A DNA stretch of 64,000 nt from Cymbidium sinense (taxonomy: Eukaryota > Streptophyta > Magnoliopsida > Asparagales > Orchidaceae). The position numbers and the translations under genes were made by a program. Within the stretch, counting starts at the first letter, position 1. Each line of letters starts with the position of its first letter. Of the stretch, positions 35,243 through 49,692 are shown piece by piece. The notes below the pieces were generated by a model. It ran no database searches. It was not told where the DNA came from and saw only the letters and a list, made by a program, of their open reading frames with translations. The stretch lies in the NCBI GenBank assembly GCA_021442155.1, contig CM038229.1, positions 70,638,443 to 70,702,442 of the forward strand, read 5' to 3'.

Positions 35243-38200
35243 TGTTGACCTCATTTTTAGATTGAGCTCCCAACCCCTCCATCTTAGACATAGGACTTCT
35301 CTTAGATACTAAGAGTTCATTAGTCTTAAGACACTTTTAGTGATTAGGTGAACACCTAACCTAACTCTAGAGACTTGGAAGAGTTAGCCGTAGGAATAGG
35401 TTATGCCTTAAAGGTGTTAGAAAATTTTGCCTACCATATAGCTTGAACCAAATCCACACTTCCTTCTTTCAAGTCAAACTTCAAGCTCAAATCAACTTCA
35501 ACTCCAAGACAAATCTCAAATCAATTCCAAATGGATTTTCTCAAATCATGAATCAATTCCCAAATGATTGAATTCCATAATCAAACCTAAAATATTTCCT
35601 TAGCCACTTTGATCCCTTCTTATAGACTTAACTGAAATCAAATCCAAATCAACTCAAATTCAATAAATTTTCTCATAACCCATTTATATTCTCATTTATA
35701 TGCACATATATAAATGAAATATAAATTCAAATCAATCAAACTAAATTTAAAACTCAAATCTAAATTCCAAAAATCTTTCCTAAGCCCTTGGATCCCTTCT
35801 TATGGACTTAGCCTAAATTAAATCAAAGTTACTTCAAATTCAAGAAATTTTCTCATAAACCATTTATATTCTCATTTATATTCATAAATATAATTGAAAT
35901 ATAAATTCAAATAATCAAAACTAAACCCAAAAATCAAATTCAAATTTAACCAAAATTCAACCTAAGCCTTTCAAGTCAAATTCTTGAACTTAGCTAAATC
36001 AAACTCAAATCAAGCCAAACCCTTTATTTTTCTTCATGATTCAATCAATCCTTCAATCATGAATCCAAAAATAGACATAAACTTCAATCATCAATCAAAA
36101 CTAAATCCAAAAATCAAACCCAAGTCAAATACATGTTCACCCTTTGAACTTGAAATTATCAAATGAATCAAAACCCATTTGACTCCAAACCACTTGCAAA
36201 TGGATTTATATTTCAATCATAAGTCCATATGTGAGTTCAATCAAACTCAAATCAAGCTTTGACCAAGCTATTTGACTCACTTAGGCTCACTTGACCCAAA
36301 GTGACCTAAAGTATCCCTTATTAGCCAAATTCTAATCCATCTAAGCCTCACATTGTGAGCAACAATCATCATGAGATGATCAATCACTCAAATTAGGTCA
36401 AACCTAAGGGTTGACCAAGTAAACACTTAGCCAAAATGAAATCCAACATATCCAAAATCTATCATAGGCCAAATTGATTAAAACCATTGATCAAAACTCA
36501 TTCATGATCAATATTTCAACTTGACAAAGTCATCATTTGAGCCTAACCTAACCCAATTGACAACTTGACCCAAGTTGACCCAACTTGATCTAAAAAGTCC
36601 AATGTGTCAAAACTTGATCTAAGCCAAATTGATTAAAACGAATAGATCAATTTTATTCCAAATCACTTGTTGAACTTGACCAAAGTTTCAATTGGCTAAC
36701 TAGACCCAACCTAGCCTAAATTACCATGAACCCAACTTGACCTAAAAGGTCATATTGAGCCAAAATCAAATTAAAGCAAAATTGATTAGAAACAAAGATA
36801 TCAATCCATTTAAAATGACCAACTAAACCTAAACCAACCCATGACCTAACCCAAATAGGTCAAATGGGTCAAATTGGTCAACTTGATCCATTTGACCTAA
36901 ATGAACTCAATCGAACCAAAACCAAATATAAACCAAACTGAACCAAACCAATGATGCCAAAATATTTCAAATCGTCATATGAACTTGACCCAACCCTTGG
37001 TTTTACCCAATTTGACCAATTGGTCAACTTGACCCAAGTTGACCCATTTTGACCTAAATGGGTCAACATGAGCCAAATTGTATCAAATCAACTCCAAATC
37101 CATTGAAACTTGGCCCAACCCTTTTTTCAATCATACCAAGCATATTCAAACTAAAATCAATGCCAAATGACCATTATACCCCTAGGCCATGGGGTAACCT
37201 AAAATCAAAACCACTTGGAATTTGGTCAATTCCTTTTCATGGACACTTGGCATCCTCTTAGTGGACCAAATGGTCACTAATGGTCATGGTGCACATGATC
37301 CATTGGGTTTGGGTAAGCCAAACCCAACCCAATGGCCAAACTGACCACCTACTTAGGAATTGAGCATATGGGATCCCTCCTCCACTCAATTAAAGCACAT
37401 GGGAGCTTCACTACTCCACTCCACACTCAAAACTAAACCATGTGCAAGTCCTAATAGCCTGACAAACCCATTGAATAGGGTGAATTGGATCAAAATAGCA
37501 AAGGGAAGCTAGGTCATCCGATTCACCTAGGGGGAGATATACTCTCCCTAATTTCACTTCATTCAACATCACACACACTCGATAGATCTTAGTGAACTCA
37601 GAGTTAGCACCTCAAGGTTCCTCCAAGTTTTCTCAGCCTATTTCCATTTCTCTATTTTTGGTTTCTCTTAAACAGAAAATAAGGGAGGTCCCTCAAATTT
37701 TCATCTCATCCAGTACATAAAATCAAGCCAATTCCTTTTGCAAGCTTCTTCAGAGGACTCAATCGAACTCACTCCAAGCTTCATCCAAGTTATCAAGGCA
37801 AGGGAGAGGGGACTTTGATCAAGGCCATGAGCATTTGAAGGTGAGCTCGGTCTATAAGAAGATCTACTCAATCCCAAGGCTTAAAACTTTCAACAGAGCT
37901 TAATCTCCACTAGACGAAGCTACCTCAATGAATTCGAGCGCCATTGATAGCCTTCGATGAGGTATGGATCAAAACTGAGCCTAGAATAGGGAGTGTGTGG
38001 TCTTTATGAAAGGAATTTTCACTTCATGTAAAACTAGCTGTTGGATATCTTCTCCCTTGCATGATGATGGTGTGGGTTGAGTTTAAGCTCAATCCTAGCT
38101 CAATCAAGCTTAAATCATTCCATGGAAGATGGACGGTGGCCATCTCCTGCAGGCGAGCACAGGGATGGATCATGGGCCACCCATCTGCACATTTTGGATG

Positions 38201-41200
38201 GATAGCCATGATCAAGACACATAGGATCCCTGATTTAATCCCTTGAGAATTGTGGGCTCGATCTCAGCCATCCAATCCTTGATCGGATGAGTGAGGAGAA
38301 AGGGTGTAGCGTCGCTGCTGATGTGGCACTGCGATGTGACAACTTAAGTGACCATTCTCATCATGCCATGTGAAAAGTGCACACCGCATTAGCTTTCACA
38401 TGATGACGACTGGATTAATCACTTAATTAGGATATTTAATTAATGGATAATCATGGAAACTTCAAAATAACATAACTAATTTTAAAAAAATCATAAAAAT
38501 AAAAGGTAAAATACACTGTAAAGATATTTCTTAGTAGAATAATCTTAAAATATTTTTAATAGATTTTGAATAATGTATTTTCCTCAATTAGGATTTCAAT
38601 GAAAATTTAATAACCCTAATTACTCCCTAATTATTTCATTAATTCATTTCAAATTTCTTTAGTAAATTTACTAGGATGACCTCTGCCTCCCCTAATTTTC
38701 TTGGGATTTATTGATGAGCTAATTAGAGAAATCATGTAATGAATCCTTAATGTAGTCCCAAAGTTAATTAAATCTTGTTTATGTGAAGGAGAGGTTTATG
38801 GAATTGATTTGGGGATTTTTCCTAAGCCATTCCCTAAACCCCTTTCCTTCTTTAATCCAAACTTAATTAAGGGATAACTCACTAATCACCTACTTAATTA
38901 ACTTGATAAAGTTTTCAAAACATTCCAAAACTTAATCAATTCATCTTTGGTAGGTGCTTAGGTGTTTGATAACCAAAGTAGCTTACAAAAATCAAAAATC
39001 TAACTCACATGCGTGGGAAGGGTTATGAAAGTACTTAAATTAAACCCTTTAGCTTAATTAATCACTATGAGCCAATTGCATTACCTTTATTTCCTAGGTG
39101 CATTATTGATTTAGATTCTTTGTGTGATTTTATGTCATACATTTGCTCATAATTATTTGATTAAATAAGGTATAAGTAAGGTATAACACACTTAATTCTT
39201 AATTCACCTTAACCTAACCAAAGCATAAAAAATAATATAATCACCTAAAAATTGAACTTAAATAACTCACACATTGGGCAATGGGTTAGAACTAGCAAAA
39301 TCATCTCACATTTCTCAAATTGAAATCAAACTCAAGCAAAATTCAAACTCTCCTTAAAATAAATTTGATTTTCTTTAAATAATCTTATTAATAGGATTGT
39401 CTTTAGGAATTAATTAAGGTGAATGAATTTATATTGCTTTCATCACTTTATTGCTTTCCTAACATATTAATTGTATGTCATATGAAATTCATACATTCAT
39501 GCTTTTTAAAAATTAAATTAAAAAAATGAACTATTTCTTTTATGTCAAATTGCATGTTTTGGCTAAAGTAAGAATATGAATGACTATTATCACTATTAAA
39601 TCTAAAATTATTTTAAAAACTTATAAATCAATTATCAAAACTGAAAGGTATGCTACTTACAATTATTCATAAGCTTGCATGTGAGTATAAATATAAAGAT
39701 GTGCATTATGTGGCTTTCTCTCTCTTCTCTTTTAACATAGTTTTGAATATGATTTGAAAAGTGTATAGTTCATTTGAAAAGAACATAACACTTGCTTAAA
39801 TTCATCCCTATTCATCCCTATGTTGTTAATTAAGAAGGACATCCACACTTACATATATAAATTGCATAAACAAATCAAACAAATAAACATGAATTTTTGC
39901 ATCTTTCTTTTTCCATTCATTTCTTTTGTACATGCATATGTATTTAAGAAAAGTGGTATATTAGTTTGGACAACCTCGGGGTTGCGAGACTTTAAGTAGC
40001 CCTAAGTAAGTCTTGTACCTTATACCCTTGGTGCTAACAATGGCGTCGTACTGACTTATGCCTTTCATACATATAAGTGTGCATATGAAAAATGGATAAG
40101 AGAATCCCTCTTTTCTACTTAATAAAAACCATGCATCATAAAACATCCAAACTTTCTTAAGTAACATCACTTAGCATACATCATGAAGGTGTGCTAAAAA
40201 ATCTCCATTTGCATGTATAAATATGCTTCGGGTTCATCTATATGCATGTTACACATGTTGAGAAACAAATGAAGTGTTGTGTGTTTTGTGACATTATTTC
40301 ACTCTACTTAATATTAAAATGCCTTTCTTTTTGAATCAGTTTGTTTAGGAAAAAAATCTAAACTTAGGATTAATTAAAATATATAATAAAATATTCACTA
40401 AAGAAGAATCATTAATCTACTTTAGAAATTACTTAAGGTAGGGAAGGAAAGAGAAGTTCTCTTCTCTTTTTCCCTCTTTATAACTTAGTAATTAAGTAGG
40501 TTCATTCAAAATAAATAAAATAATCAAATAAAATTAACCCAAATCAACTAAACAACTTAAATGAAGCCACCCTCTAAAGTTGAACATTTTTATGCTTAGG
40601 AAAATCTAAACCTTAAAGCCTAGCTAAGCATACCACACAAACCTTAAATAGCACACACATTAGACTAAGTCACCACTTCTAGCTTTAGGTTAGGGCGATG
40701 CATGGTTTGATATTTTGCTTTTATTTTGTGATGTACTATTTTCTTCTGGATGTTAGGGTGCATGTGCATAGACTGGATGGTAGGATGATTTTGTCTAACT
40801 ATCATCTTCTGTAGGGGATTGTGCTTAAGAGATGCTGCAATAAAAATATAACTACTTTTGCTGTGTACGTGCTTATACCCCTAAGCATAACCCAATATAC
40901 CAAGTGGACTTTGCTACCCATGTGTGGGGTGCTAAGTCTAATTTATATACATACATTCTTGGGATTTTATGGTTTGTATTTAGCTAATTTCTGTTTACAG
41001 GTTTTAGTTAGATTTACTTTTCCCTTTTCATGTAACTTTACAATTAAGATTTTGGAATGATTGTTATGAGAGATTACGATGAACATTGGTCATAAGATTA
41101 CATCTTATGTACCATGTGAGGCCTTTGGAGTATCCACACTCCAACCATCTAAAAGAAGGAAGAAGAAAGAAGAAATAGAAAAGAAGAATGAAGACCCCCA

Positions 41201-42754
41201 TAACATGAATTTCCTTACTAGGTTGTAATTTTGTCATTTGTAATCTGGGTTGTATAAGGGTAGAGCTCGGCTACCCTTTTTTTTGGGTTTGTGTGGTGGA
41301 GCCCGATCACAAATGGCCTCTTATCCTTTTGCACTGGTTTTATAACTTGGCTGATGTTCATTTAACTTGTGCAATAAGTTGACATCTTTTCCTAGTTTCT
41401 TCCTTGTTTTGATGTATGGCCTGGATGATGATTAGGCTCTTAGAAAAATAAATTTTCTATCCAACTAATAAATTCAAATTAAAAATAAATAACTCATAAC
41501 CTCATCTAAAGCTTAGGTTATAAATCAAGATAAAAGAATTAGCAATCCCTTAGCTGGATGAGTATTAATTTTCTCACATCATGCATAAAAGCATATTACT
41601 TCACTCTTGATTTAGAGGGCTTCCACCCGTGCCAGTGAACTTGGCTTGACCTTTAAGAGCCATGGTGAAAACTCACCTCTTTTCTCATTAATTCTGGCCC
41701 ATAATCTTATTTCTCATGCATTAGGCATATGAATCCTACAACCTGAGTCAACTAATTGTCCAACATGAGAATAAAATATATGAAAATTTTGCATTAGACC
41801 TAGGTCATTTTTCATGCCCTTACATGATCTAGTCTCTTAGGGAGGGAGTTTAAGGACTTAGTCTCTTTCTAAATAAATAACATCCTTGCTATTTGGAATA
41901 AAGCATATGACTTGCCTACATGTATTTAAAATCATAGGAGGCGTTAGTTGGCGGCCACCCCAAGGCGGTTGTAAGTCCAATCAGTCGGGTGATTTGTTCA
42001 ATCTTGTGGAGGTAAACCAAATACCCATTTTTACCTTAGATTTAGGTTGTGCATTTGGCCCTTGCCAAAGCTCCCTAGATTTAGGTTCAGAGGTTGCTTC
42101 TCCCCATTGAGGGCTACAAGCACAAATCCTCACCTCTTAGGCATTTCCATGATCTTGTGTTATAGAATCATAAGCCCTAAATTTCTTACAAAGGTTTAAC
42201 TCAAACAAATAAATCAATTTCAAAAATATAAAGCCCAACCATAGGATAGTTTGGGGTGCTTACTAGGCTTTCTAGTATCCTATGCTTCCCCTACTCATCT
42301 TCATTTGGCTTCGATAAGAATTCCCTTCTCTTGATCAATCCCACTTGATTTTCTAAAAATAAACTAATTTATTGATAGTCTAACCTTCAATATCTTTGTA
42401 GGCAATGATCATTTACCTTAATCGAGAGTATTCTTAAAGAATCCCATTCATTAAGATGTAATTAACTATGGGGGCTTGCCTCCATAGGGAATTTAACGAA
42501 CTCAATTTAAAATAAACCCTACTTTACTTTTTCATATAAAGTAGGGGAAGAATCTTGTCCGTAGTCCTTATCCTGTGATTAGTCCATTGTAGGGTGGTGA
42601 CTTCTATCTTTCAAGATGGTATACCTCCTTAATGCCCTTAATGCCATATCACCATATCTACATGGTGTCCAAATGCAGAAGTATATTTCTATCTTCATTT
42701 TAATCACAAAGATCGAAGATGAAAGTATACTTAGAAAGAATAATTTTTACCACA
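35243..42754 (+). repeat. 5' LTR of element C (7.5 kb)
   Basis: It runs from TGTTGACCTCATTTTTAG to TTTTTACCACA. It shows the full series of LTR landmarks: AT-rich repeats (35670-36030), W-box stretch (36240-37080, including the TTGACCC/GGGTCAA dyad), the GGGGGAG palindrome (37530), the block at 39950-40060, and GTATAAGGG near 41252. No gene-like frame is seen in it. Confidence 0.85.
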
Positions 42755-42762
42755 GATTTTTT

Positions 42763-42780
42763 TGGCGACTCCACTAGGGA
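42763..42780 (+). promoter_or_regulatory. Primer-binding site of element C (tRNA-Arg)
   Basis: TGGCGACTCCACTAGGGA differs by two G-to-A changes from the complement of plant tRNA-Arg(ACG). It lies eight bases after the LTR end. Confidence 0.9.
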
Positions 42781-43189
42781 GGGTTCCTCTCTCCATCTTT
42801 GATAAATGATCATTGTCTCCAAGTATCGATAGTGGATTTGTACTTTATATAGATCCGAGATTATCATTCTTTTCTCGTTGGCACTTAGTTTATTTCATTC
42901 TTAAGCTAAGTTAGCTAACATCTTTAGGTTTTAGGACCTCACTCTATGTAGGTCTTAGAACCCCTGTTGGGTTTTTTTTAGTGGGTGAAAATAAAAATTT
43001 AAAAAAAGAAAATAACTAAAGACTTCCTCCTTACTCTATTTATGGTAAGGAAAGGTTCATTCTAAAAAATAATGAAAAATAAATCACTCATGAAAATCTT
43101 GCTTTTCAAAAGCACCTTTTCAAAATGCACATAACAAAATCTTTTCACCAAATCTATTTTTTTCATATATAACTTAACCACATCTAACA

Positions 43190-44860
43190 GTTTCTAATAA
43201 TTGTTATATGTAAGAATCTTCAAAAATAAAATCCACAATTATATATTTCAAATAAAATGAATAATTATCTTTTTAAAAATAAAATCAACAATCATATTTT
43301 CTAAAAAGCACAAATGAACATCTTCTCTCAATTCATTTTGATGAAGATTTCATTTTCAAGAAAATAAATCCAAAATATTTTTTTAAAAAGCACCAAAATT
43401 TAAAGATGGACATTCTCATTCAATATATCCAAATGTTTGGATGGATGTTGCATTTTCAAACAAAATCACAACTTCAGAATTCCACTTATTCCACATGTGT
43501 TAAGGTGGAATTTTCACCTTTTCAAAAAGCATATATAAAACCTCTCCATTCAATATACCCAAATTTGTTGAATGGAGTTTTATTTCTAATCAAAATCAAA
43601 AAAATCAATTTTCAAAAGCACATATGAACATCTCCATTCAATATACTCAAATTTATTGAATGAAGATTTCATTTCCAAATAAAAATGACATCATTTTGAA
43701 ATCACACTTAACATATTCCATATATGATTAAGTTGGAATTTCCTCATTTAAAAAGCAATAAGCACACACAAAACTATATCTTTGGAAAATGAAACATATT
43801 TGATTTCCATCTTATATATCCAAATTTGTTAAATGTAAATCTCTATTTTCAAAATCAATAAAACACAAAATTTTCAAACACATTTGGAACTTCATTTTAG
43901 CATACCCAAATTTGCTAAGTGTAAGATTCCATTTCCAAAACAAAATTTTAAACATATTGGAACTTCATGTTAGCACCCAAATTTGCTAAGTGAAGTCCCC
44001 ATTTTCAAAACACAAAATTTGAAACAAATTTTTGGAGTTTTATTTAGCATGCTCAAATTCACTAAGTGAAATTTCCAAATTCAAATATACAAAATTTTCA
44101 AACACATTTGGATCTTGATTTTTTTAACATACCCAAATTTGCTAAGTGAAGTTTCCATTTTCAAAAACAAATTTATAACAAATTTTTGGAATTTCATTTA
44201 GCGTACTCAAATTTGCTAAGTTAAATCTCCATTTCACAAAATTCAAAACACATTGGAACTTCATTTTTAGCATACCATATTTGTTAAAGTGAAGTCTCCC
44301 TTTTCAAAAACAAAATTTGAAACATATTGGAAATCCATTCTTTAGCATACCATATTTGCTGAAGTGAGTCTCCATTTTCAAAACAAAATCCAAAATAAAA
44401 AAGAAACACATTAGGATTTTTGTAGCATACTCAAAAGTGCTAAGAATCCCATTTTTTAAAAATCTTCAAAAAAAAAAAAAAAAACAAAACACACTTGGAT
44501 TCTTCATTTAGCATACCCAAATTTGCTAAATGAGGATTCCATTTTCAAATCACAAATGATTCACAAAATAAAGCAAAGAAAGAAAAAGAAGAAATTATTT
44601 TCAAACACCTCACTTAGCATACCCAAATTTGCTAAGTGAGTAGATTCCAAAAATCTCAAATCAAAAATCAAATTCAAATATGAACCTATGGAAGCATCTC
44701 TCCTAAAATATTTGAAGCCATTTTCAACTTACCCAAATTTGTTGAAAGTGTATTCTACATTCAAAAATTTCTCTCTCTAATCAAATATCAAAATCTCTTC
44801 TAAATCCATTTGAGCCCCTCTTAACACTTTCAAGATGTTGAGCATGGGTAATTCTAAAAT
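43190..44860 (+). repeat. Hairpin-repeat array in the 5' leader of element C
   Basis: Around 20 units comparable to those of A and B. The clearest stem is CTCACTTAGCA (44609-44619) with TGCTAAGTGAG (44630-44640), an 11-bp perfect match. Others include TTAGCA/TGCTAA units at 43895-44230 and CATTCAATA-type stems at 43550 and 43635. Some are decayed. Confidence 0.85.
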
Positions 44861-44969
44861 TCAAATTGAAAAATCAATAAAATAGGAATCTGATTCAAGT
44901 TTATATTCAGCATTGCTGACTTTTAGTCAGCGTAAGTTTTAGTTTTAGTTTCAGATTCAGTTGATTGCA

Positions 44970-47900
44970 ATGGCAGTGCAAAAGTAAGATTTCATGTTTC
45001 CTTATGGGATGGACTTGGCACTGGATCCGGCCAACCTTCCACGATCTGACTATGCCCACCTCATCCACTTTGGTCAAGGCTTCAAGGGGGCCATGACTAC
45101 ATGTGAGGGCACCCCCTCACGACTGTAAGCAGGAGTGTAGTGGTCGGGCAGGAGCTAGTCATTCGCATTGAGTTACCATCAGATTCTGAGATCCTCTCAC
45201 TAAAGAGGAAAGTTGTGGTGGTTCCCACCAGAGTATCGGTCGAGTCTTGTTCCCTCATGTCACCCGCTAGGGGCTAGCTCATGCTCACTAGCACCCTCTA
45301 AGGGGAAGGTTTCCCGTGGATTGTCTCCCTTACTTTGAGGTCTAGTTCTTCCTTCCTCCACCTGACCCAAAGAAGCAAGAACTGCATGATAAAGTGGTAT
45401 CACACTCCCATAGTGAGAGAGCTAGAGGCAGTTACTCAGTATGTAGTTGAGGAGCCACCCAGGATAGTCTCCTCACTCATCGCGGAGAATAGGTTACACC
45501 CACTCTCTGGTTCTGATAAAGAAGAGGTTAGAAGGATTTTTGCTTCACCTCCATCAGCAGTGCATTTCTAGAATCCTATTATTGAGAGGAGGAGGTCGCT
45601 TGAAGCTTCTTCACCAAGTTGGCGAGCTCACTAGACGATCGAGTCCTGGGGCTTTGAGGTCGCTTATCCCCAAAGGTGTGGGGAAGCGAGTGAGAGGGCT
45701 AGAGAGGCCCGCACTTCAGTTCATGTTACCAGCTGGAAGAGGCGGAGATTGAGCTAATAGTCAGCAGCCTCTACACTTGTAGATTTTCTTGATCGACGTG
45801 CTACTCACATTGATCATACTGATAGTATCTTGCTTACAGGGACTACCCATCATAGAAGGATAACTCATATTCAGAGAGAGTCAGTGGTGCCTCCACCACA
45901 CCGCTCTACCCCTCATCCACCATCTCCGATCTAGGTTCCTGCATCCACTATTCCAGCTAAGGCCATGAAGGCCGCATCGGGGGAGAAGAGGCCCCCACTA
46001 GTGATCCAGCTATGGCTGAGAGATCCTGTTCCATCTCCACCACCTACTGTGGCAAGGCCGAGCTCTCCTGCTCGACCTTCTACCCCAATTATGATATGAA
46101 AGGAATGGCAACCTCGAAGTATCATAGTCATCCTATCACCACCACCACCACAGCATATGATGGAGTTGAAGGAGAGGGTGACAGTTCAGCCGCACCTATG
46201 ATGATAGATCCTCTTAGGAGTGTCATTCCACACAGATATAGTGACAACCAGGAGCACATTTCCTCTAGTGAGTATAGCCCTCACAGGATTGACTCTCCAA
46301 CAGTAGGGGAGGTCCGATGCCTCACAGTATATGATAGTGATCCCACCACCGATCAGTCTAGATCCTTTATGTCTGTTTAGATAGATCATTCTCTAGATGA
46401 TATTGTAGCCAATTATCTAATGGAGAAGAAGGAGATCTCAAGATATGATTGGTCCAATGAGGAGAAGGTCAACTTTGATCCAAATAAGGTGATCTATTAG
46501 AAGATTCAACGGGGTTCACATGGTTGACACCCGGGGTTCTCTCCTCCATGAGCAGCAACATATGGAAGGTGATGAGGTCGAGCAGGAAGACACAACTCAC
46601 TTTACCCAACACCTCCTTCAAACAATTAAACAGAAGGATGAACTGATAGATATGATGGAGAAGAGGCTTCAGGACTTGTTAGCAGCTATTTTGGCATTAC
46701 AAAGCAAGCCCCTATAGTACATCCTACTACAGCAAAAATTGGTCCACCTGAGTTGATGCATGTCTTGGATCTAGCCAAGACTACACTGTTAGTAGAGCAG
46801 GGCAACATCAGTTTGTATAAGAAGGTAGTGGATAGTACCGCCGTATAGAAAAAATGACATCAAGACCATGGTTGAACAGCAGGTGAGAGAAGCATTGGTT
46901 CAAGCCTGAGGAGGATCATCAGTTCCAAAGGGTAGACCCTACCTAGAGGAATTCGATACCATCCAATATCCTAGGGTTTCATGCCATCTTCTTTCAAGAG
47001 CTTTGATGGTAGTGAGAACTCAAGGTAGCATATTGCACACTTCAAGGCTAGTTTTTGCAATGCCAGTGGCAGTGATGCTTTACTCTTCCGTCTCTTCGTC
47101 AGTAGCTTAGCCGGCATAGCCTTTGACTGGAATGCTGAACTTTCCAACACTTCAGTGAAGACATTTGTTGAATTAGAGCAACTCTTCATCAAGAGGTTTG
47201 GTGGAGCTCAGTAAAGGGTGACTGTAGGTGATCTCGTTATGGCTCAACAAAACCATGGTGAGTCCCTCATTGATTACATTCTCAGATGGCATAATTTGAG
47301 TATGAAACGCAAACCATAGCTATCTGAATAACATGCTATCAAAATTTTGCTTAAGAATATCCATGGAATGGTCGCCTTCATGCTCAAAGGTTTCACCATC
47401 AAAACTTTTGAGAAGTTAATCAATAAGGTGGCCAGCTTATAAGGAAAAGCCAAATAGTTGCCTTTTCTAGATCAACCAACAAAGTCGAAACTACATAAGG
47501 TGTATGAGAATAAACTAGGAGTAGTGATAGTAGTAGATAAGGGGAAACAGCCGGCCAGGGAGCAGTATGAGAGACCTCGTGATCCACAACCATCACTTCC
47601 ACCTCCTCTACCACCACCGAGTCCTACCGCCACACAAAGAACCTCCACGCCTCGCACCACCTCCTTAGCCATCATCATCAAGCGTATATCCACCACCAAG
47701 TAGCTATGGTCCATCTACTTTTTTTAGATAAACTTAACAAGCCTTATTCATTTAATAGGGAGGTAATCAGGAAAATATTTAAGAATCTCCTAAAGAAGCC
47801 TGATTTTCAGCTACCCGACTTGAGACCAGAGGAAGTGGGCAAAAGCCATGATCCTAACTTTTTCCCCTACCACCGTATGCTATGTCATATTTTGGGAGAT

Positions 47901-48110
47901 TACTTCACATTCAAGGATTGGCTTGAATATAGCTTCAAGAATGGTGCTATAGTTATCCTGAAGGAATACCTTATGGAACAACCATCCAGTTCCATTAGGG
48001 TAATCTTTGGGGATACTTGTGACCGTTCCAAAATCAAAGAAGGTTGGGATATCTCTTTAAACCGCACCTCTAAAAAGACAGCCTCTAAAATCAAGAAATT
48101 TTTCTTTTAG
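44970..48110 (+). pseudogene. gag: gag of element C
   Basis: ATG 44970 is followed by a stop after five codons, then by the best-kept copy of the N-terminal motif (44994 on: FPYGMDLALDPANLPRSDY). Pieces continue at 45335-45752, 46012-46380 and 46520-46717, the last a charged, coiled-coil-like stretch. The capsid-like part begins near 46925 (GRPYLEEFD), shifts frame near 46970, and carries TAA at 47212-47214 and TAG at 47455-47457, both at the same codons as in B. The C-terminal part (47706-48110) is open for 134 codons: KPYSFNREVI, PYHRMLCHILGDYFTFKDW (both zinc-type cysteines lost), then FGDTC and KIKKFFF up to the conserved UAG at 48108-48110. Confidence 0.8.
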
Positions 48111-49692
48111 GTGCCTAAGCCAGCTCAAACCTCCAACATCAAGGAAGGTTTGCAAGTTGCTAGTGCCAACTCGAAGAAGGCAGGAGTTTAGCAGCAGCAG
48201 TAGCCCATGCCACCCCGGGATAGCCAAGTAGTGCAACCACCAATCGAGTCCAGCTTTCAGTCTACCATTGCAGCTACTACATTAGCGAGCACTCTTCTAC
48301 TTCAGCTAGCTCTTCTTCTATAAGTAGAACTCTTGTATTAGTGGATGAGGGCGTCAAATCCCTCACCCGACTTACTTTACTAGATTTATACTATGTACAT
48401 CCTTTCAAATCCAAGAAATCAAGGAATAAAACTAGCTTGAATTATATCTATGTCACTTCTGATGGGTTGTCTACTTCTATACCTAATAAAAACTCTTCAA
48501 GTCAAAACAACTATAATAATTTTGATCTTCCTCTTTTCGATTCAGAGTTGGACTTTCCTACTCTGAATATTACAGGATCTCCTCTTGAGATAGACTTGGA
48601 ATCATCCAATTTGAGAGTCCCATAAGAGAAGTCAGAAGAGTCCGACGCAGTGTAACCTTCCGCCACAAGAGATCACCAAGTCAATCTCTATAGTGGCAAG
48701 GCAAGGTTCTACCTAGGGCAAAGACCTCAAGATAAAGGGAAACAAGTTATTGGTTTAGATGATCGAGAAGCCCCTCCATAAGATGCTCCACCCTTGGATA
48801 TGCTTGTGGAGGATCAACCCGAGGTGGACTACAATGCCCTTTCTCACCTGAAAAAGTTTCCATCTAAGCTAAGAATATACAATGCCCTTGTCTTATCCAA
48901 ATAGATGAGGGAGTATTAATCAAGGCTCTTCTTGATCCTGAAATATACTTAGCTCAGCTAACCACTATTGGAGAGGGGAGACACATTATTTCAGAGAAGC
49001 TCAGGGAATGACCTTCACCGATGAAGACCTTCTTCTAAGGGACATGGAGCACAACCGTCCCCTCTACATTATAGTGGACATGGGATGATTCAGACTTGCC
49101 AGAGTTCTCATTGATCCATATGCATCAGTGAACATTATGAGCCTAAAGAATCTTGCAATATTTAGGGATTAAGGATTGACATCTCCACACTCCAAGGAGA
49201 TCGGATGATGTTGAGAGGATTCAATGAGCAAGGCGAGAGGGCTTTAGGTTCCATAGTGTTATCTTTGGAGATAGGTGAATGGAAGACTGAAGCCAAGTTT
49301 TACATAATTGATTTAAATACTTCATTCACTACTTCGCTCGGTAGGCCTTGGATACATCAGAACAAGGTGATTCCATCCTCCCTCCATCAGTGCATAAAGT
49401 TCAGAAAGGACGAGATTGAGTACTGTTCAAAGGTGATGAAAAGCCATTTTTAGTCAGTGAAGTTGAGTTATATGAGGATGCGACCTACTATCTTCCTCAA
49501 AACACCTTTTCTCATGAACTTGGTCAAAGTTCAAATGCAAATGCAAAAGAAAAAAGAGAAAAAGAAAAAGAAAAATAGAGAGAAAAGAAAAATAAAAGTC
49601 CAAGTGAACAAGAAAAGGAAATTGAGGAAAAAGTGGAGCCGCATATCACATTCCACCCACAGTTCATTCCATCATATGGACATGTGGGTTAG
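48111..49692 (+). pseudogene. Protease region of element C, cut by element D
   Basis: Reading continues past the UAG (VPKPAQTSNIKEGLQVA). The acidic spacer is open at 48341-48625 (VKSLTRLTLLDLYYV...). The protease core keeps its Asp (codon 49113-49115, in VLIDPYASVN), but the following Gly is Tyr. Then comes 49205-49453 with MMLRGFNEQGERALGS and FTTSLGRPWIHQNK. A lysine-rich tract (49545-49630) and HMDMW end at the D insertion point. Confidence 0.8.
49688..49692 (+). repeat. Left target-site duplication of element D (GTTAG)
   Basis: GTTAG abuts the LTR start TGTTGACC. Its partner GTAAG (63390-63394) follows the far LTR end; four of five bases match. Confidence 0.6.

Noticed and set aside
48111..48340. 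Programmed frameshift between gag and protease frames
   Set aside because: The frame change differs in place between copies and is explained by small indels such as a 14-base difference between B and C.
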